A DNA stretch of 64,000 bases from Annulohypoxylon bovei var. microspora (lineage: Eukaryota; Ascomycota; Sordariomycetes; Xylariales; Hypoxylaceae): positions 556,941 through 620,940 of the forward strand of contig MU405213.1 of NCBI GenBank assembly GCA_022836615.1, written 5' to 3'. Positions 10,081 through 20,926 of the stretch are shown one piece after another. The notes beneath the pieces were generated by a model that saw nothing but the letters and a program-made list of their open reading frames with translations, was not told where the DNA came from and did not search any database. Numbering within the stretch: position 1 is the first letter of the stretch; each line of letters opens with the position of its first letter. The translations under genes and the position numbers were made by a program.

Positions 10081-12156
10081 TTAGCGGGCACCCGCAAATG
10101 TGGCTCCCATTCCGGCAGCTCCCGCGCCCATTCCTTGAAGCTTGGCTGCAAGTTGGGGATACTTTTCTTGAACTTGGATCTGCGTCCTCGTGGCTTCTGC
10201 GTACGAAAGCGCATTGACGATCTCCCCGGGTGTCCTGGCAAGCTCAGCCGCGCGCTCGAAGTACTGGAGCGCCTCAGTGATCTTGCCCTGTTGAAGGAGA
10301 AGCTGGGCCATCGTGGCGACGGCAATGTCACATTCTGGATCAACTATAAGCTGTTAGTATCCTCATTTACCACATGTTTGCGGCAGTGCTCTTACTGATC
10401 AAAGCCTTCTCGCACAACTTCTCGGCTTCGCTGAATTCCATCGTTTGTTGGAAGAGTGCTAGGGCCTTGTTGATAAGGGGTAACACGTTCATCGCCATGG
10501 GCTTGGTCTGCTTTTCCATCTCCATGGCAGTATCGAACTTCTGGATTGCTTCCTCAAACTTAGATTGATCTAGTAATAGTTCTCCATAGTAGTTGTACAC
10601 GTCGGGGACAGTGTCGAAGTTCTTGACACACCGGCGGAACGTCGCCATCGAGGACGCCACAGAGCCCATCTTGTATTGCGTCACACCAAGTTGAATATGC
10701 GAGAAGATGAATGAACCGTCGAGGTCGATCGACTTCTGGTAATCCTTAGCAGCGTCTTGGAATTCGCCATGGATGAAGTGCAACTGAGCACGGTGGTAGA
10801 AAATATCCGGATCAGTGTCATTCTGCTTCAAGGCCTGTTCCAGGTCCGCAGCAGCGCTGTTCCGATCGCCTGCCAGCAGGGGTCAGTCTGAACGTTCTTC
10901 CGGTTCTTCCGAACTACGAAGCACATATTACTTACCCATCTCTAGATGCATGCTTGCCCGTTTAACATAGCTCTGGGTATAAGTCGGATCGAGCTCGATA
11001 CTCTTATCCATGTCTCGTAGAGCTTGATCTTGCGACCCACGCAAATTTCTGAAGGTACCCCTCAAATTGTAGGCGAGCGCCTCGTGCTCGGCTAAATCGC
11101 CATACTCTAGAGCCCTCTGAAATGCGTTCGCAGCCTCCTCATAGCCGTCGTGGGTTTTCTTTTCCATCGCCTTGAGTCCGATCTGCAATTGACCTAGACC
11201 AGTCGAGTCTTCCAGTTCCACATCATCTTCTAGGCCCTCAGGCCGAGGCTTCGATCGGAAACTCTGGATATAGTTGGAGACAAAGGTCGGACTCGGCAGC
11301 TTGTTAGGGTCTTTAGATTTGATGATGTCCTCGGCCTTCTGTTCAGCGACCTTCTTAAGCAATCTCTCAACAGCATTAGTGCTAGAGTCGGTCTTAAATT
11401 CGTCGATGATGCAGCTAGCAGTGTAATCGAGGAGCGATTCACTGAATTGGGATAGATGTTCGTAAGCGTTAGCTCTTCGGTTTAACGCCTTCACGTAGGT
11501 GGGGTCGAGGCTGATAGCGGCGGTGGTGTCCTCGACGACTTTATCCCAAACACTTAAAGCGTTGTAACAGGCAGCCCTGTTAGAATAGAAGATGGAATCG
11601 GGCTTGCAGAAAATGGCCTTTGAGTAGAGGTCAATGGCTCGGTTATAATCTTTACTACCGTAGGCCTTGTTTCCGGCGTTCTTGAGTTGCAAGGCATAGT
11701 CCCGACACTGCTCTTCAGTGAAGGTGGCAACGGTGGTCTCGTTGATCTCTGGTAATTCGTCGGCGGCATCTACCGTCGGGGCTTTCGGTTGTTCGCCTGA
11801 AGTGGTAGGCGATTTGGTAGGTTCGGCCTGGCGTTCTGCCTCTTTTCGTTTCCTCCTCTCCTTCTTGCTGAGCTTAGGTTGCGCTGCGACTTTTGGTTTC
11901 TGCTCGTATATAAATGTAAGCTGCCAGGCGACGGAAAATATGACGTCGAAGAGACCAGATAACTAACAGCGTCATTAAGATAATAGACTACGCCGGCACT
12001 GGTGACTACAACAGCTACACCGGCAATAGTATATACAAGGGCTTTGTTATCAGACGCCCAATTGGTGAAGCGACTCCAAATAGAAGATTCGACCGGGATG
12101 GCAATAGGTCGGCCTAATGGAGGCGTTGGCGGCGGAGCTGCAGATGCACGAGACAT
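10081..12156 (-). CDS. tom70: Mitochondrial import receptor Tom70
   Basis: Outer-membrane receptor that docks chaperone-bound precursors, mainly carrier proteins, for the TOM translocase. Exons in transcription order: 12156-11968, 11899-10936, 10869-10396, 10343-10081, giving 629 residues, normal for the family. One N-terminal membrane segment lies at about residues 39-60 (ALVYTIAGVAVVVTSAGVVYYL), followed by a basic linker (KLSKKERRKRKEAE). The rest is tetratricopeptide repeats, beginning with the clamp-type repeat around NAGNKAYGSKDYNRAIDLYSKAI and ending near residue 605. The C-terminus is Gly/Ala-rich (MGAGAAGMGATFAGAR). All three introns have GT-AG ends and close the frame. It is divergent from the aminotransferase gene. 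Confidence 0.95.
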
Positions 12157-12723
12157 AATGGCTTAATCTGGAGGATATCGACGATTGCGTGTGTTTAGGG
12201 AGTGGGCGACAAAAGGGAGCGAGTCGAGGTCGCGAAATGGTTTGTCGGAGTTGAGGGCTTGATGATGTTGTTGCAGGAAGCTTTACCAAAAATCGATATA
12301 ATCGATCGAAAATGGTCTGCACGGCGCAAAAAAAAAGTTTACTTAGCTATGTACCTAGGTACACTTTTCATCTATCCTAGCCCGTGCCCCCACTTTAATG
12401 TGCGCTGTTCTATCAAAGCTTTAGACCCTGTTGGCCCACAACCTCTCGTCATCATCAAGTCCCTGCTGCCCTGATACATCGTAATTCGTACCTACCTAGG
12501 TACCTACATCCTGATTATGTACTACGTGTACGTACCGCATTTGTCATCCCCGCTGTGACCGATCTGATAGAAGATAAGAATACCCCCACCATTTCCATAG
12601 GTACGAAATGCATAGCTCTTTTCTTCTTTCCTTACCTACCTACCTATGAGGCTCTAGCCAATCCAGGATATATAAAGAACTAAACATAATATATTAGGCC
12701 CGTGTTGAGAATTGTTAGAGATA
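12157..12723. promoter_or_regulatory. Divergent intergenic region, tom70 / aminotransferase
   Basis: This 567-bp region must carry both promoters. It contains TACCTAGGTA-type palindromes at about 12350 and 12490, and a TATAAA-like sequence at about 12671, some 50 bp upstream of the aminotransferase start. Nothing else was recognised. Confidence 0.4.
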
Positions 12724-13606
12724 ATGGTCGATTTTCTTATATTTACATCTATCCGATATGACCCAGAACTTTTGAAAGCTCCAGATCTCGGGTTTACCAA
12801 TATTGGATGGAACTCGGAGTCTTCCCCTTTCTATATGCTTGACTTCCATCGAGACCGCATGCTAAAAGCTGCTATTCACTGGGGTTGGACGGCTGCTATA
12901 ACCTCTATTTCCGGGAAAGAGGGTCTAGAAAACTTACAAAATTTTCTCTGGGGCGTTACTAGTGATGTTGTCAATGGACCCCATCGACTAATGATTACTC
13001 TGGCTCGAGATGGAAGCTTAGGCTATGACATCTCCCCCCTCCCAGGGACACATCTTAATAACCTACATCCCGAATACCTGCCGAGTCACAGTTCTGATTC
13101 CGAGTTTTCAGCTTCCGTTAAAGAAGCCAAGGTTCTAATCAGAGATCCCGTATACGACATCTTCCTAGATAGTCAAGAGACATCAAAATCCGAATTCACT
13201 CATTATAAAACTACCTTTAGAGATATGTATAATGATGCAAGAAGGCGAGCTCAAGTGAACCCAGGCGACAAGAAGGAAGTGCTTCTTGTCAACGACGATG
13301 GGCATATCATGGAAGGTACTATCAGCACCCCCTATTTCTGGAGAGGCGGGAAATGGGTCACTCCTCCCGTTCCAAGAGAGTTCAATGCCTTTCATGGAAG
13401 TGGTGGCAACGACGGAACTACTAGAAGATGGGCTCTGCAGAGGTATCGACTCACGTCCCTTCGGAATTCGAAGGACTAGTACTAACTAAAACAGGAATCT
13501 CGCTACCGAAGAAGTTATCATTGCTAATTCACTGATGGATGGTGAAGAATGCTGGATAAGTAACGGCCTTCGTGGCTTCATCTGTGGAAAAGTAAAATTA
13601 CAATAA
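12724..13606 (+). CDS. Class IV aminotransferase, aminodeoxychorismate-lyase-like
   Basis: Fold-type IV PLP enzyme; fungal relatives (Abz2-like) convert 4-amino-4-deoxychorismate to p-aminobenzoate for folate. Exons 12724-13442 and 13495-13606 give 276 residues. The intron contains ACTAAC shortly before its CAG acceptor. Family signs are the opening FLIFTSIRYDPELL, Lys162 in the THYKTTFRDMYNDAR stretch (the expected PLP lysine), then EGTISTPYF, DGTTRRWALQR and, across the intron, NLATEEVIIANSLMDGEECWISNGLRG, the usual C-terminal signature. ATG 12724 is used because 12712 is only TTG. Composition is clearly more AT-rich than the hydrolase at 8 kb. D-amino-acid or branched-chain aminotransferase activity is the alternative. 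Confidence 0.82.
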
Positions 13607-15060
13607 ATATCCATGCTCGTGGCTATATAAGAGGTGTTCCGCTTTTGTTGGGGGGATTGTTTTAAAGACAATTAACTATTAAGAGCGTCGGAATAGCATG
13701 CAGTATTGATATAAGAGATGCACTGCTTGTCTATCACGTAACTGTGGTTTATCGGTCGGTAACCCAACGGGCAAGTTCAGAGATCTACATATCTAGCACA
13801 AGACCGACGTAGTTACTGAAAAGACTTATCGTGAGATGTTAACGGTTAATAGGAACACCATGACTGAGATATTACGGTAAGGCATCCAGGAAGCAATTAC
13901 TGGGAACATTTAGACAAGTCAAATTTCGCGAGAGTGTCAATTTCACATGCCATTTGCTTATGATTCGCCTACCTAGTTACCGTCGTCGTCGTGTATATCT
14001 AAGTCTCAGCCCCCTGTCCGTTCAAGACAATATGTCATCATTCATTACAAGAAGGTTCTACATTTTTCAAGCTCGATCACAACGATGCGGAATAGCTCCC
14101 GCTGTCGTAATCCCGTGTAGGAATAACTCGGTCTCCTAAATATATCTACTTCGTTGAGGTAATCAACAATATGCAATTATTTGATAGCTCTATCAGAACT
14201 TATTAAGAAGGTTGTCTACGTGTATGTATACCTATACACATGTATCTAGATACTGATGCAGAAGAATATCCTATTGACGTAAAACAATACACGAAACCTC
14301 ACCAAGTTTAGAAAGCTACCTAAAACTTGTTATTATGGCGGCGATTTCCTTGAACGGTTCTACGAAAGAGTACCTTTCCCAACAACCTAGTTTATATAGA
14401 GGAAGGTAGTACTGTTCCAACAGGGGAGCCGAAACAAACCGTGTCACATTATACTCCCGTGATACTATCACCGTCGCTTCCGTAATAATTTATCTACAAA
14501 TGTACTTACATTTACGGTCCTCAACTTATGTATGCCCATGTAATTCTCATAGTGTCATTTCTGGTATATTACATGAAATGAGCCCAAGCTTGTGAATATC
14601 ATAACTTTATATAACTACCGACATCCCCTTCTCGTTAAAGCTACCCGTTGCAGGTATTACGAACTAGGTACCTAGGAAGGAAGTCTCTCAGTATCCGAGC
14701 CCCTTTTTGTGCGATTACTCGAAGTTAAGGCAGGAATGACTTCTCACAATTACGGTTGATAGTTTGAGCGCCCTCTCCTTGTGATCACAGACCCTCCCTC
14801 CTTCCACTAATATGACAAGTAAGAGCGGTTTAGATAGCCCCAAGTCATATAAAACCCGACGTTTTCCTCTGCCTCCTAAGTGTTTCCTCCTCTCCCTAAA
14901 CATCTATCTTCATTCGACACCTGGGTACATCAACATATTTCCCCTGTCCTCCATATAGTATCAGACATCGTTAGTAATTTCATTCCGTGTAGGTTACCAA
15001 CCGTCAATCACCACTTCAGCAGACGCTCAATCAAGCCAACCCGGAATCATCGTAACAATC
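13607..15060. other. Intergenic region upstream of the aspartic protease
   Basis: About 1.45 kb of AT-rich DNA. It has a palindromic stretch near 14222-14250 (tatac/gtata elements) and a TAGGTACCTAGG palindrome near 14667. A pyrimidine-rich leader runs into the protease start codon. No coding signal was found. Confidence 0.5.
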
Positions 15061-16615
15061 ATGTGCTCTACTCAGAACAAGTTCAAGGAAGACCTAGGTC
15101 TCACTAAGATCAAGATCATCCACAATCAAAACTACCAGCGCAATGGTACCAAGTCCTATGTTCATTCGTTGAACCGTTTTCGGTTTGACCCTACCAAACC
15201 GGGCCCATATCTCCATGTCGACAAGGTCAGACAGCATGGACTCCTCCCCGAAGAGCTCAAGGCAGCTCTCGGGGGTGTCGTTCACACAGAGCGAACACTT
15301 GTCAAGAAGAACGATCCCGGAGATGACGGCCAGACCGCGGAGGTTACTGCTGAGGATCAGCAGAACGATTCCATGTATATCTGTGAGGTTGGAATCGGTG
15401 ATCCTGTTCAAAAGTTACTACTAGACTTTGATACTGGTTCTGCTGACACATGGGTCTGTTGAAACTCTTCACATTTTTATCTGCTTAATCTAACACTTGT
15501 GCTAGGTTCGATCGACTCTCGAGGGCAAGGCTGCCCACTCAGGCCATAACGCTTTCGATCCCAAGAAGTCTAAGACTTTTGAGAAGATGTCCGGGAAGAA
15601 ATGGAAGATCCAGTACGGAGACGGCTCGGCTGCCTCGGGTGATTGTGGAAGCGATACGCTTATTTTAGGGAACCTGTCTATCAAGAAACAGACGATTGAG
15701 TGTGCTGCTAAGTTATCCCGCCAATTTTCCCAGGGTACTAGCGACGGTCTCCTTGGTCTTGCCTGGGGCAAGATCAACACCGTCACAGACTCTGGTGAAG
15801 CCGACCCTCAAGCTACTCCTGTCGAGAACATGATCAAACAGGATGACATCCCTAAGGAAGCCGAACTTTTCACCTCGGCCTTCTACAGCTCGCGTGACAA
15901 GAATGCCGAGTCGTTCTATACTTTCGGTTTCATTGATCAGGACCTCGTCAAGAAATCTGGACAGGACATCCAATGGACCCAAATTGACAACAAGGAAGGT
16001 TTCTGGTCCTTCTCATCTGAGTCATGCTCCATCAATGGCGAGAAGGTTAAGCTGAGCGGCAACACTGCCATCGCTGACACCGGCACCACGCTGGCACTCA
16101 TGTCAGACAAAGTGGTTGAAAAGTTGTACGATCAAATCCCCGGAGCGACGTACGATTGGCGCAACCAAGGATACATCTTCCCGACTACTGTGAAAGCAGA
16201 TGACATACCAGAAATCAAGGTGGCTGTTGGTGACCAAGAGTACCTGATCCAGAAGGAGGACCTAGCTTTTGCTCTCACAGACGACAAGAAGAACTGGTAC
16301 GGAGGTATACAAAGCCGTGGCACGATGCCTTTCGATATCCTTGGAGATACATTCTTGAAGAGCGTCTACGTTGTAAGTTCCCCACACTCAACACCCTTTC
16401 AACCTCCTCTTCCCCTTTCCTTATCCTCCTGCCTAAGGAAAATTTGCCTGAAGGCGTTGTCCTAACATGTCGCCAAATAGGTCTGGGATCAAGGCAATAG
16501 GCGTTTGGGCCTAGTACCAAAGATCGAAGCAACGCAGAATCTTGAGCCGCCTCCTGACAGCTCTGGCACCGATGGTGGAGAGAATGATCATGTAACTGAC
16601 GAGTACCTCGTTTAA
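15061..16615 (+). CDS. Pepsin-type aspartic protease (family A1)
   Basis: Exons 15061-15453, 15506-16372 and 16481-16615 give 464 residues. Both catalytic aspartates are present: Asp124 in DFDTGSADTW and Asp322 in AIADTGTTLAL. The flap tyrosine is in IQYGDGSAASG (Tyr168), and the closing MPFDILGDTFLKSVYV then VWDQGNRRLGLVP is typical of the family. The first 100 residues look like a basic activation segment (KIKIIHNQNY, SYVHSLNRFRF). No hydrophobic signal peptide precedes it, and no ATG lies in frame in the 60 bp upstream, so an unseen 5' exon or an intracellular role is possible. The C-terminus is Asp/Glu-rich and ends EYLV, without a GPI signal. It is likely an aspergillopepsin or podosporapepsin relative. 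Confidence 0.9.
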
Positions 16616-17971
16616 GGTGATGTTGACCAGCAAGAAGATATTGCTCTCTGAACGTCAGGGGATTTTTTGACGTTGACTATGGTATTGTATGCGCTCGTTC
16701 GGATCACATCATAGGTGGATTTACAGGCTGGTTGAAGGTATGGATTGAAGTAGGTTTCTATGGGCATTGTCTCTCGCTTCGGGTTACTAAGCTTTATTGT
16801 TCACAACAAGACTGCCTACATCCACGTTGGACTGCATTTAGACAATGATGCTATCGTAGTTCAATCCCTAGCTCACCTAGACAGAATGGAATTACTATAT
16901 CTTTACCTCTATCTTATTGCCTTTCTCAATAGCTCGTGCTCAACCTCGCATTGACGTATGGTTTAAAAAGCGACCTGCAAAAACTAAACATAATGTATTC
17001 ACGGTTTGTTTTATTAGACTGATATGTTAGATTTCCTCGGCTCTTGCTACTACATATCCGCATACCTTGGTCGATACCGAACGACATCTGTGTAGATAGG
17101 AAGAGATTTGGGGATGGTTTAAATCAAGTTCACTGTGGACAGCATTGCAGACAATCATCGTAATATTTTAGAAACACGTGTATATATCAGAACATAGCCC
17201 AACAAGTCGAATCACATATACCAAACGTCACATATCAACAGAGAAGGAAGGCAGCAGACGGGGGTTTGGGTGGTAAATAATTTAGGTTTCCTACGTCCGC
17301 GACTGAACCGCGGTACCTAGCCACTCTCTTGTCTTCGGTCCTTGCTCTCGTGGCGTGTGTGAACTAAGCCTCCCTTCAGCTCGGTTGATGCGTTCGTGAT
17401 AATCCCCAACTACTTCCCACTTTAGTCCCCTCTGATAACCTCGGCAGTTGCTCCAGTGAAAAAAAGATCCCGGTGGTGTCGTGACGGATCTTCCCAAAAG
17501 GCCAATAGCTCGCTTATCATGCGGAAAAAAAAAGCAAATGTAGAGAAGTGCACGAACTCCGCCGAACGCCTATGCGGTATGGGGCCCTCCCAGAAGTCAT
17601 CGGAAAAAAACACAATAAGAGCCACAGCTGAAAGAATTGAAGAAAAGAAAAGCCAGTCCAGACGGATGTAGTGAGAAGACACCTCCTGCCAGCAAAACCA
17701 AGTCTGGGATCGGTTTTAGGTGGTAACAGCTCTCGCAAAGTTGCTATAGTACCGTAGGAATGAGGATAATGGATATTCTTGTACATTGCCAATGGTAATC
17801 CAAGGAGGTGAAGCAGAAGGAGAGCCCCAAGACTCGTAGCCAGACCAATGCCCTAAGCGACGATACTGAATATACCCAATCCCGTTGACGCGGGACGCGC
17901 ACGTCCGAGTATCTCGCCATCGCTGGCTAGATGATTAAAGCCAAAACGTCAATAGACCATATGGAAACAGA
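16616..17971. other. Convergent intergenic region
   Basis: This lies between the 3' ends of the protease and the Barentsz-type gene. Several small ORFs occur (for example 17422-17682 minus), but they overlap one another in different frames and show no domain. No gene was recognised. Confidence 0.5.
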
Positions 17972-20161
17972 TCACTGCGGATAATAGACAACGCCAGGCC
18001 CTGATGGGGGGTAATAATATCCATCTGGACTCGGGGTGACCATACCATTCATGCCAACCACGCCACCAGACATCGGATAACCTTGCGGTGCTGGATAGGG
18101 GTATGTAGCCATGGGTGGTAACTGGGACGCATCGTAGTAGTAGACCATGCCATTGACTTCCTGGGCAACCAAATTCGGATTGGGGTTATTCTGACCATTC
18201 GGTTGGCTAGTAGGGGTCTCGCTTTGTTGTGTCCCCGGGACGAATGTCGGTGTGGCGGCGGATGGGGGTAGCGAGCCAGGGTAAGGGGCAGAAGGGTAGT
18301 AATAGCCCTGCTGGGGCTGCATCATCTGGTACGGCTGATAATAGTTCTGCTGAGCAAATTGGTTCGGCTGGAAAGGTGCAGCGTGGATAGCGCGCTCTGG
18401 AATTTGAGAGAGAGGCGTGCCAGTTGAATGTTGAGATGGATACGAGGGATGGCGAACATGCGATTCTTGGCCCAAGCTAGTCGACACCTGGACAGGGACT
18501 TGCTGATGGAACGCTTGCTGGTACGGCTGAGACGGATTGTAGTGCATCTCGGGTGATTCGATACCGGCTACCGAGACCGTCTTCTGAGGTCGAGGCTGAT
18601 GCATAGGAAGAGGCACTGTTCGGTTCTCCTGGAAAATCGGCTTCTGGGTAGGAGGCTGCATTTGTGCTGTGAAATCGTTGACAATGGATTGACCAATGCC
18701 ACCAGGGCCCTCCGCCTGTGCACCGTCGACAGCGGGAAGCTGTTGCTCCGTTCGAGCTTGCGGGGGAAGTCTAACAACAGGTCGAGTAGCATCGTAAGGT
18801 AAGGGCGGTCTCGACATAGTAGAACCAGTCGGAGACACGAGATAGTCCCTGCCTAAGTCAGGGGCAATAGAAGAGCGCCGGCTAAGAGCAACACTCGGAG
18901 TGTACGCACTACCTGCATACACACTCCCACCAAAAACACTAGTTCTCCTAGAGAACCCCCCAATAGATCCAAGACCAGACCTTGGCTTTCCCCGTAATCG
19001 CTGGTTCGGACGCATAGCTCTAGGAATAAAGATAAACGACCTATCGGTGGCTGGGAAAATGTACCGAGGGGCAAAGTCGGGCAAGGAGATGCGAACTGGC
19101 TTATCACGTCTCAATGGTGGCCGGTGGTCTGGCAATTTTGTATACTGTCGTACTTGTATACAGGAAAAGATGATAGGCTCCTTGACTCCTGGGAAGAAGA
19201 CTCTGACCTGTACATTGCCGACGTGTTTCTCCGTAGCCATCGTCCGGTTGATCGGCGTGGAGCTTGGAGGGCAGGTAGGAATAAAACCATCGCCGTTTGG
19301 TGGGCCGTCATCGGTGAACGAGGGCCGCGGTTGTCGAACATGTATAGGCTGTGCAACTACCTCGTGCATATCGTGGGCCCAGGGACCATTGGTCGTGGGA
19401 TCGGCTGGACTGTGCATTTGATGGCTATGTAGGTTAGTGAAGGAGGTAACTGGTTGCTGCTGGCTTCTAGTGACATACTTGATAGGAGCAAAAGGACCGC
19501 CGATGCCGCCACGGCCTCTCCCTCGGGGGCCCCTACCAAAGGGACGAAAGCCGTTGGCAGACGGACCGGCGTGCCTGTGATCATGCATGAAGAATGCCCC
19601 CCGGTTGGGAACAAAAGACGGATCCTCGTCTCGCTTGCGCCTGTATTCTTCATGTTCCTTCCGTCGTCGATCAACGGGTGCTTCGTGCGGGTGGTCGGTG
19701 TTTGCCGTAGCGGAATTTGAGCTAACCACTATAGGGGCCGATGACCTAGACGGAGGCTCTGTAGATTCTTCAAAATTGAGCACTTGGACTGGGGCAGCTT
19801 CGCTCGAGATGCTCAGGTTATTGAGCATAAATTCGGTGTCAGAGACAGCATTTTGAGCAGATTTTCTAGGATTCTTAATAGGAGGGTTGCCGGAAGACTT
19901 GGACTGCGCCCTTTTCACATTGCCATTACCATTGGCCACTTGACTAGTCAACTTCGGAGCAGCAGGTGTGGTCGGTGATGCCTCATCAACGTTACTAGTA
20001 TCGCTGTCGTCGGCTGGATCGGGGTCCTCAGAAGCCATAGATCCATCGGTCAACGAGTCGTCATCGATATCGAGCTGGTCAGGACCTCCATCTTCCTCAC
20101 CTTCATCTTCTACCCGACGGCGGTGGCCGATCATTTTTCTTCGTCGGACGGCGGCTACCAT
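17972..20161 (-). CDS. Barentsz/CASC3 (Btz-domain) eIF4AIII-binding protein
   Basis: Single exon, 729 residues. In animals the Btz (SELOR) domain clamps eIF4AIII in the exon junction complex on spliced mRNA. The first half of the domain is clear at about residues 164-200: RRRKEHEEYRRKRDEDPSF then VPNRGAFFMHDHRH, matching the family pattern NPAxxPxxGxFFxHD. After an Arg/Gly stretch (GRGPRGRGRGG), the second contact is GPWAHDMHE, close to the W-x-HD-x-F of CASC3 but with His in place of Phe. The N-terminus is basic then very acidic. The C-terminal 350 residues are Pro/Gln/Tyr-rich and disordered. The start MVAAVRRRKMIGHRRR is the first Met of the frame. The family call is good; EJC function in this fungus is inferred. 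Confidence 0.82.
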   Translation of the reverse strand: MVAAVRRRKMIGHRRRVEDEGEEDGGPDQLDIDDDSLTDGSMASEDPDPADDSDTSNVDEASPTTPAAPKLTSQVANGNGNVKRAQSKSSGNPPIKNPRKSAQNAVSDTEFMLNNLSISSEAAPVQVLNFEESTEPPSRSSAPIVVSSNSATANTDHPHEAPVDRRRKEHEEYRRKRDEDPSFVPNRGAFFMHDHRHAGPSANGFRPFGRGPRGRGRGGIGGPFAPIKYVTRSQQQPVTSFTNLHSHQMHSPADPTTNGPWAHDMHEVVAQPIHVRQPRPSFTDDGPPNGDGFIPTCPPSSTPINRTMATEKHVGNVQVRVFFPGVKEPIIFSCIQVRQYTKLPDHRPPLRRDKPVRISLPDFAPRYIFPATDRSFIFIPRAMRPNQRLRGKPRSGLGSIGGFSRRTSVFGGSVYAGSAYTPSVALSRRSSIAPDLGRDYLVSPTGSTMSRPPLPYDATRPVVRLPPQARTEQQLPAVDGAQAEGPGGIGQSIVNDFTAQMQPPTQKPIFQENRTVPLPMHQPRPQKTVSVAGIESPEMHYNPSQPYQQAFHQQVPVQVSTSLGQESHVRHPSYPSQHSTGTPLSQIPERAIHAAPFQPNQFAQQNYYQPYQMMQPQQGYYYPSAPYPGSLPPSAATPTFVPGTQQSETPTSQPNGQNNPNPNLVAQEVNGMVYYYDASQLPPMATYPYPAPQGYPMSGGVVGMNGMVTPSPDGYYYPPSGPGVVYYPQ

Positions 20162-20843
20162 ATTGAAAACGGGTTACTGTTCAAGGGTGCGCTATCACAG
20201 GCAAATGGCGGGCTCGGGGCTTCGAAGCCGAGGAGGGATGGTCGATGGACGAGAGGCTTCCTAGTAGAGCTGTTGACGGGTGCTCAGGCACGACGTGGGA
20301 GACGTGGACGTCTTGGTGGATATGGATATCATACGTCGTTCGGATTGGCGGGCGTGATATCGGACGATGGGCTTCCTTAAGAAATAAAAACCTAAAGGCG
20401 AAATAACCGCCTGCGGTGCAGAAAAGAAAGGAAAGCAGGTCAGAGAAATCAATTAAGAAGCCAGTATGCCTATTTTCCTAGGATCGATCCTTTTTTTTCT
20501 TCCCCCAAAACGATAGAAGGTCTCTCTCTTCTCGTCAAGCCGGGTTGGGACAGCAGGACAGGGAAGAAGGAAAGGCGGCAACGAAGGAAAACAATCTTAG
20601 AAGAAGAACTTTTATAGAAAAGCCTCCGGGCCTGTGAAAGATATTCACGAGCACTACGGAGGAAGTATTTTTGGTGATTTTTTTATTTTAGGTGATGTAG
20701 TGTCGAGGAGGGCTTTTTGTTGGATGGATGTAAAAGCCAAGCCAAAAGGGTTTAATATTTGGAAGTTCGAGGTCAGGATTCAGGTAGGCCTGCTTCGGTT
20801 TGGTGTAAGGTTGAAGGTAGGTTAGGTAGGTTAGTGGATTAGT

Positions 20844-20870
20844 GGATATCCATATCCATATCCATATCCC
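20844..20870. repeat. Tandem ATATCC hexamer repeat
   Basis: About four copies of the hexamer CATATC/ATATCC lie in a row, starting at a GGATATCC palindrome. Confidence 0.8.
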
Positions 20871-20879
20871 ATGAGCACT

Positions 20880-20926
20880 GGGATGTACGGGACGTACGGG
20901 ATGTACAGTACTGTGCGGTACGGTAA
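20880..20926. repeat. Short imperfect repeat of GGGATGTAC/GGGACGTAC
   Basis: Three imperfect 9-bp copies built around GTAC lie directly after the ATATCC repeat, followed by a related TGCGGTACGG segment. It is non-coding. Confidence 0.6.

Noticed and set aside
12712..12723. Start of the aminotransferase at 12712
   Set aside because: That codon is TTG; the first ATG in frame is 12724 and fits the family N-terminus.
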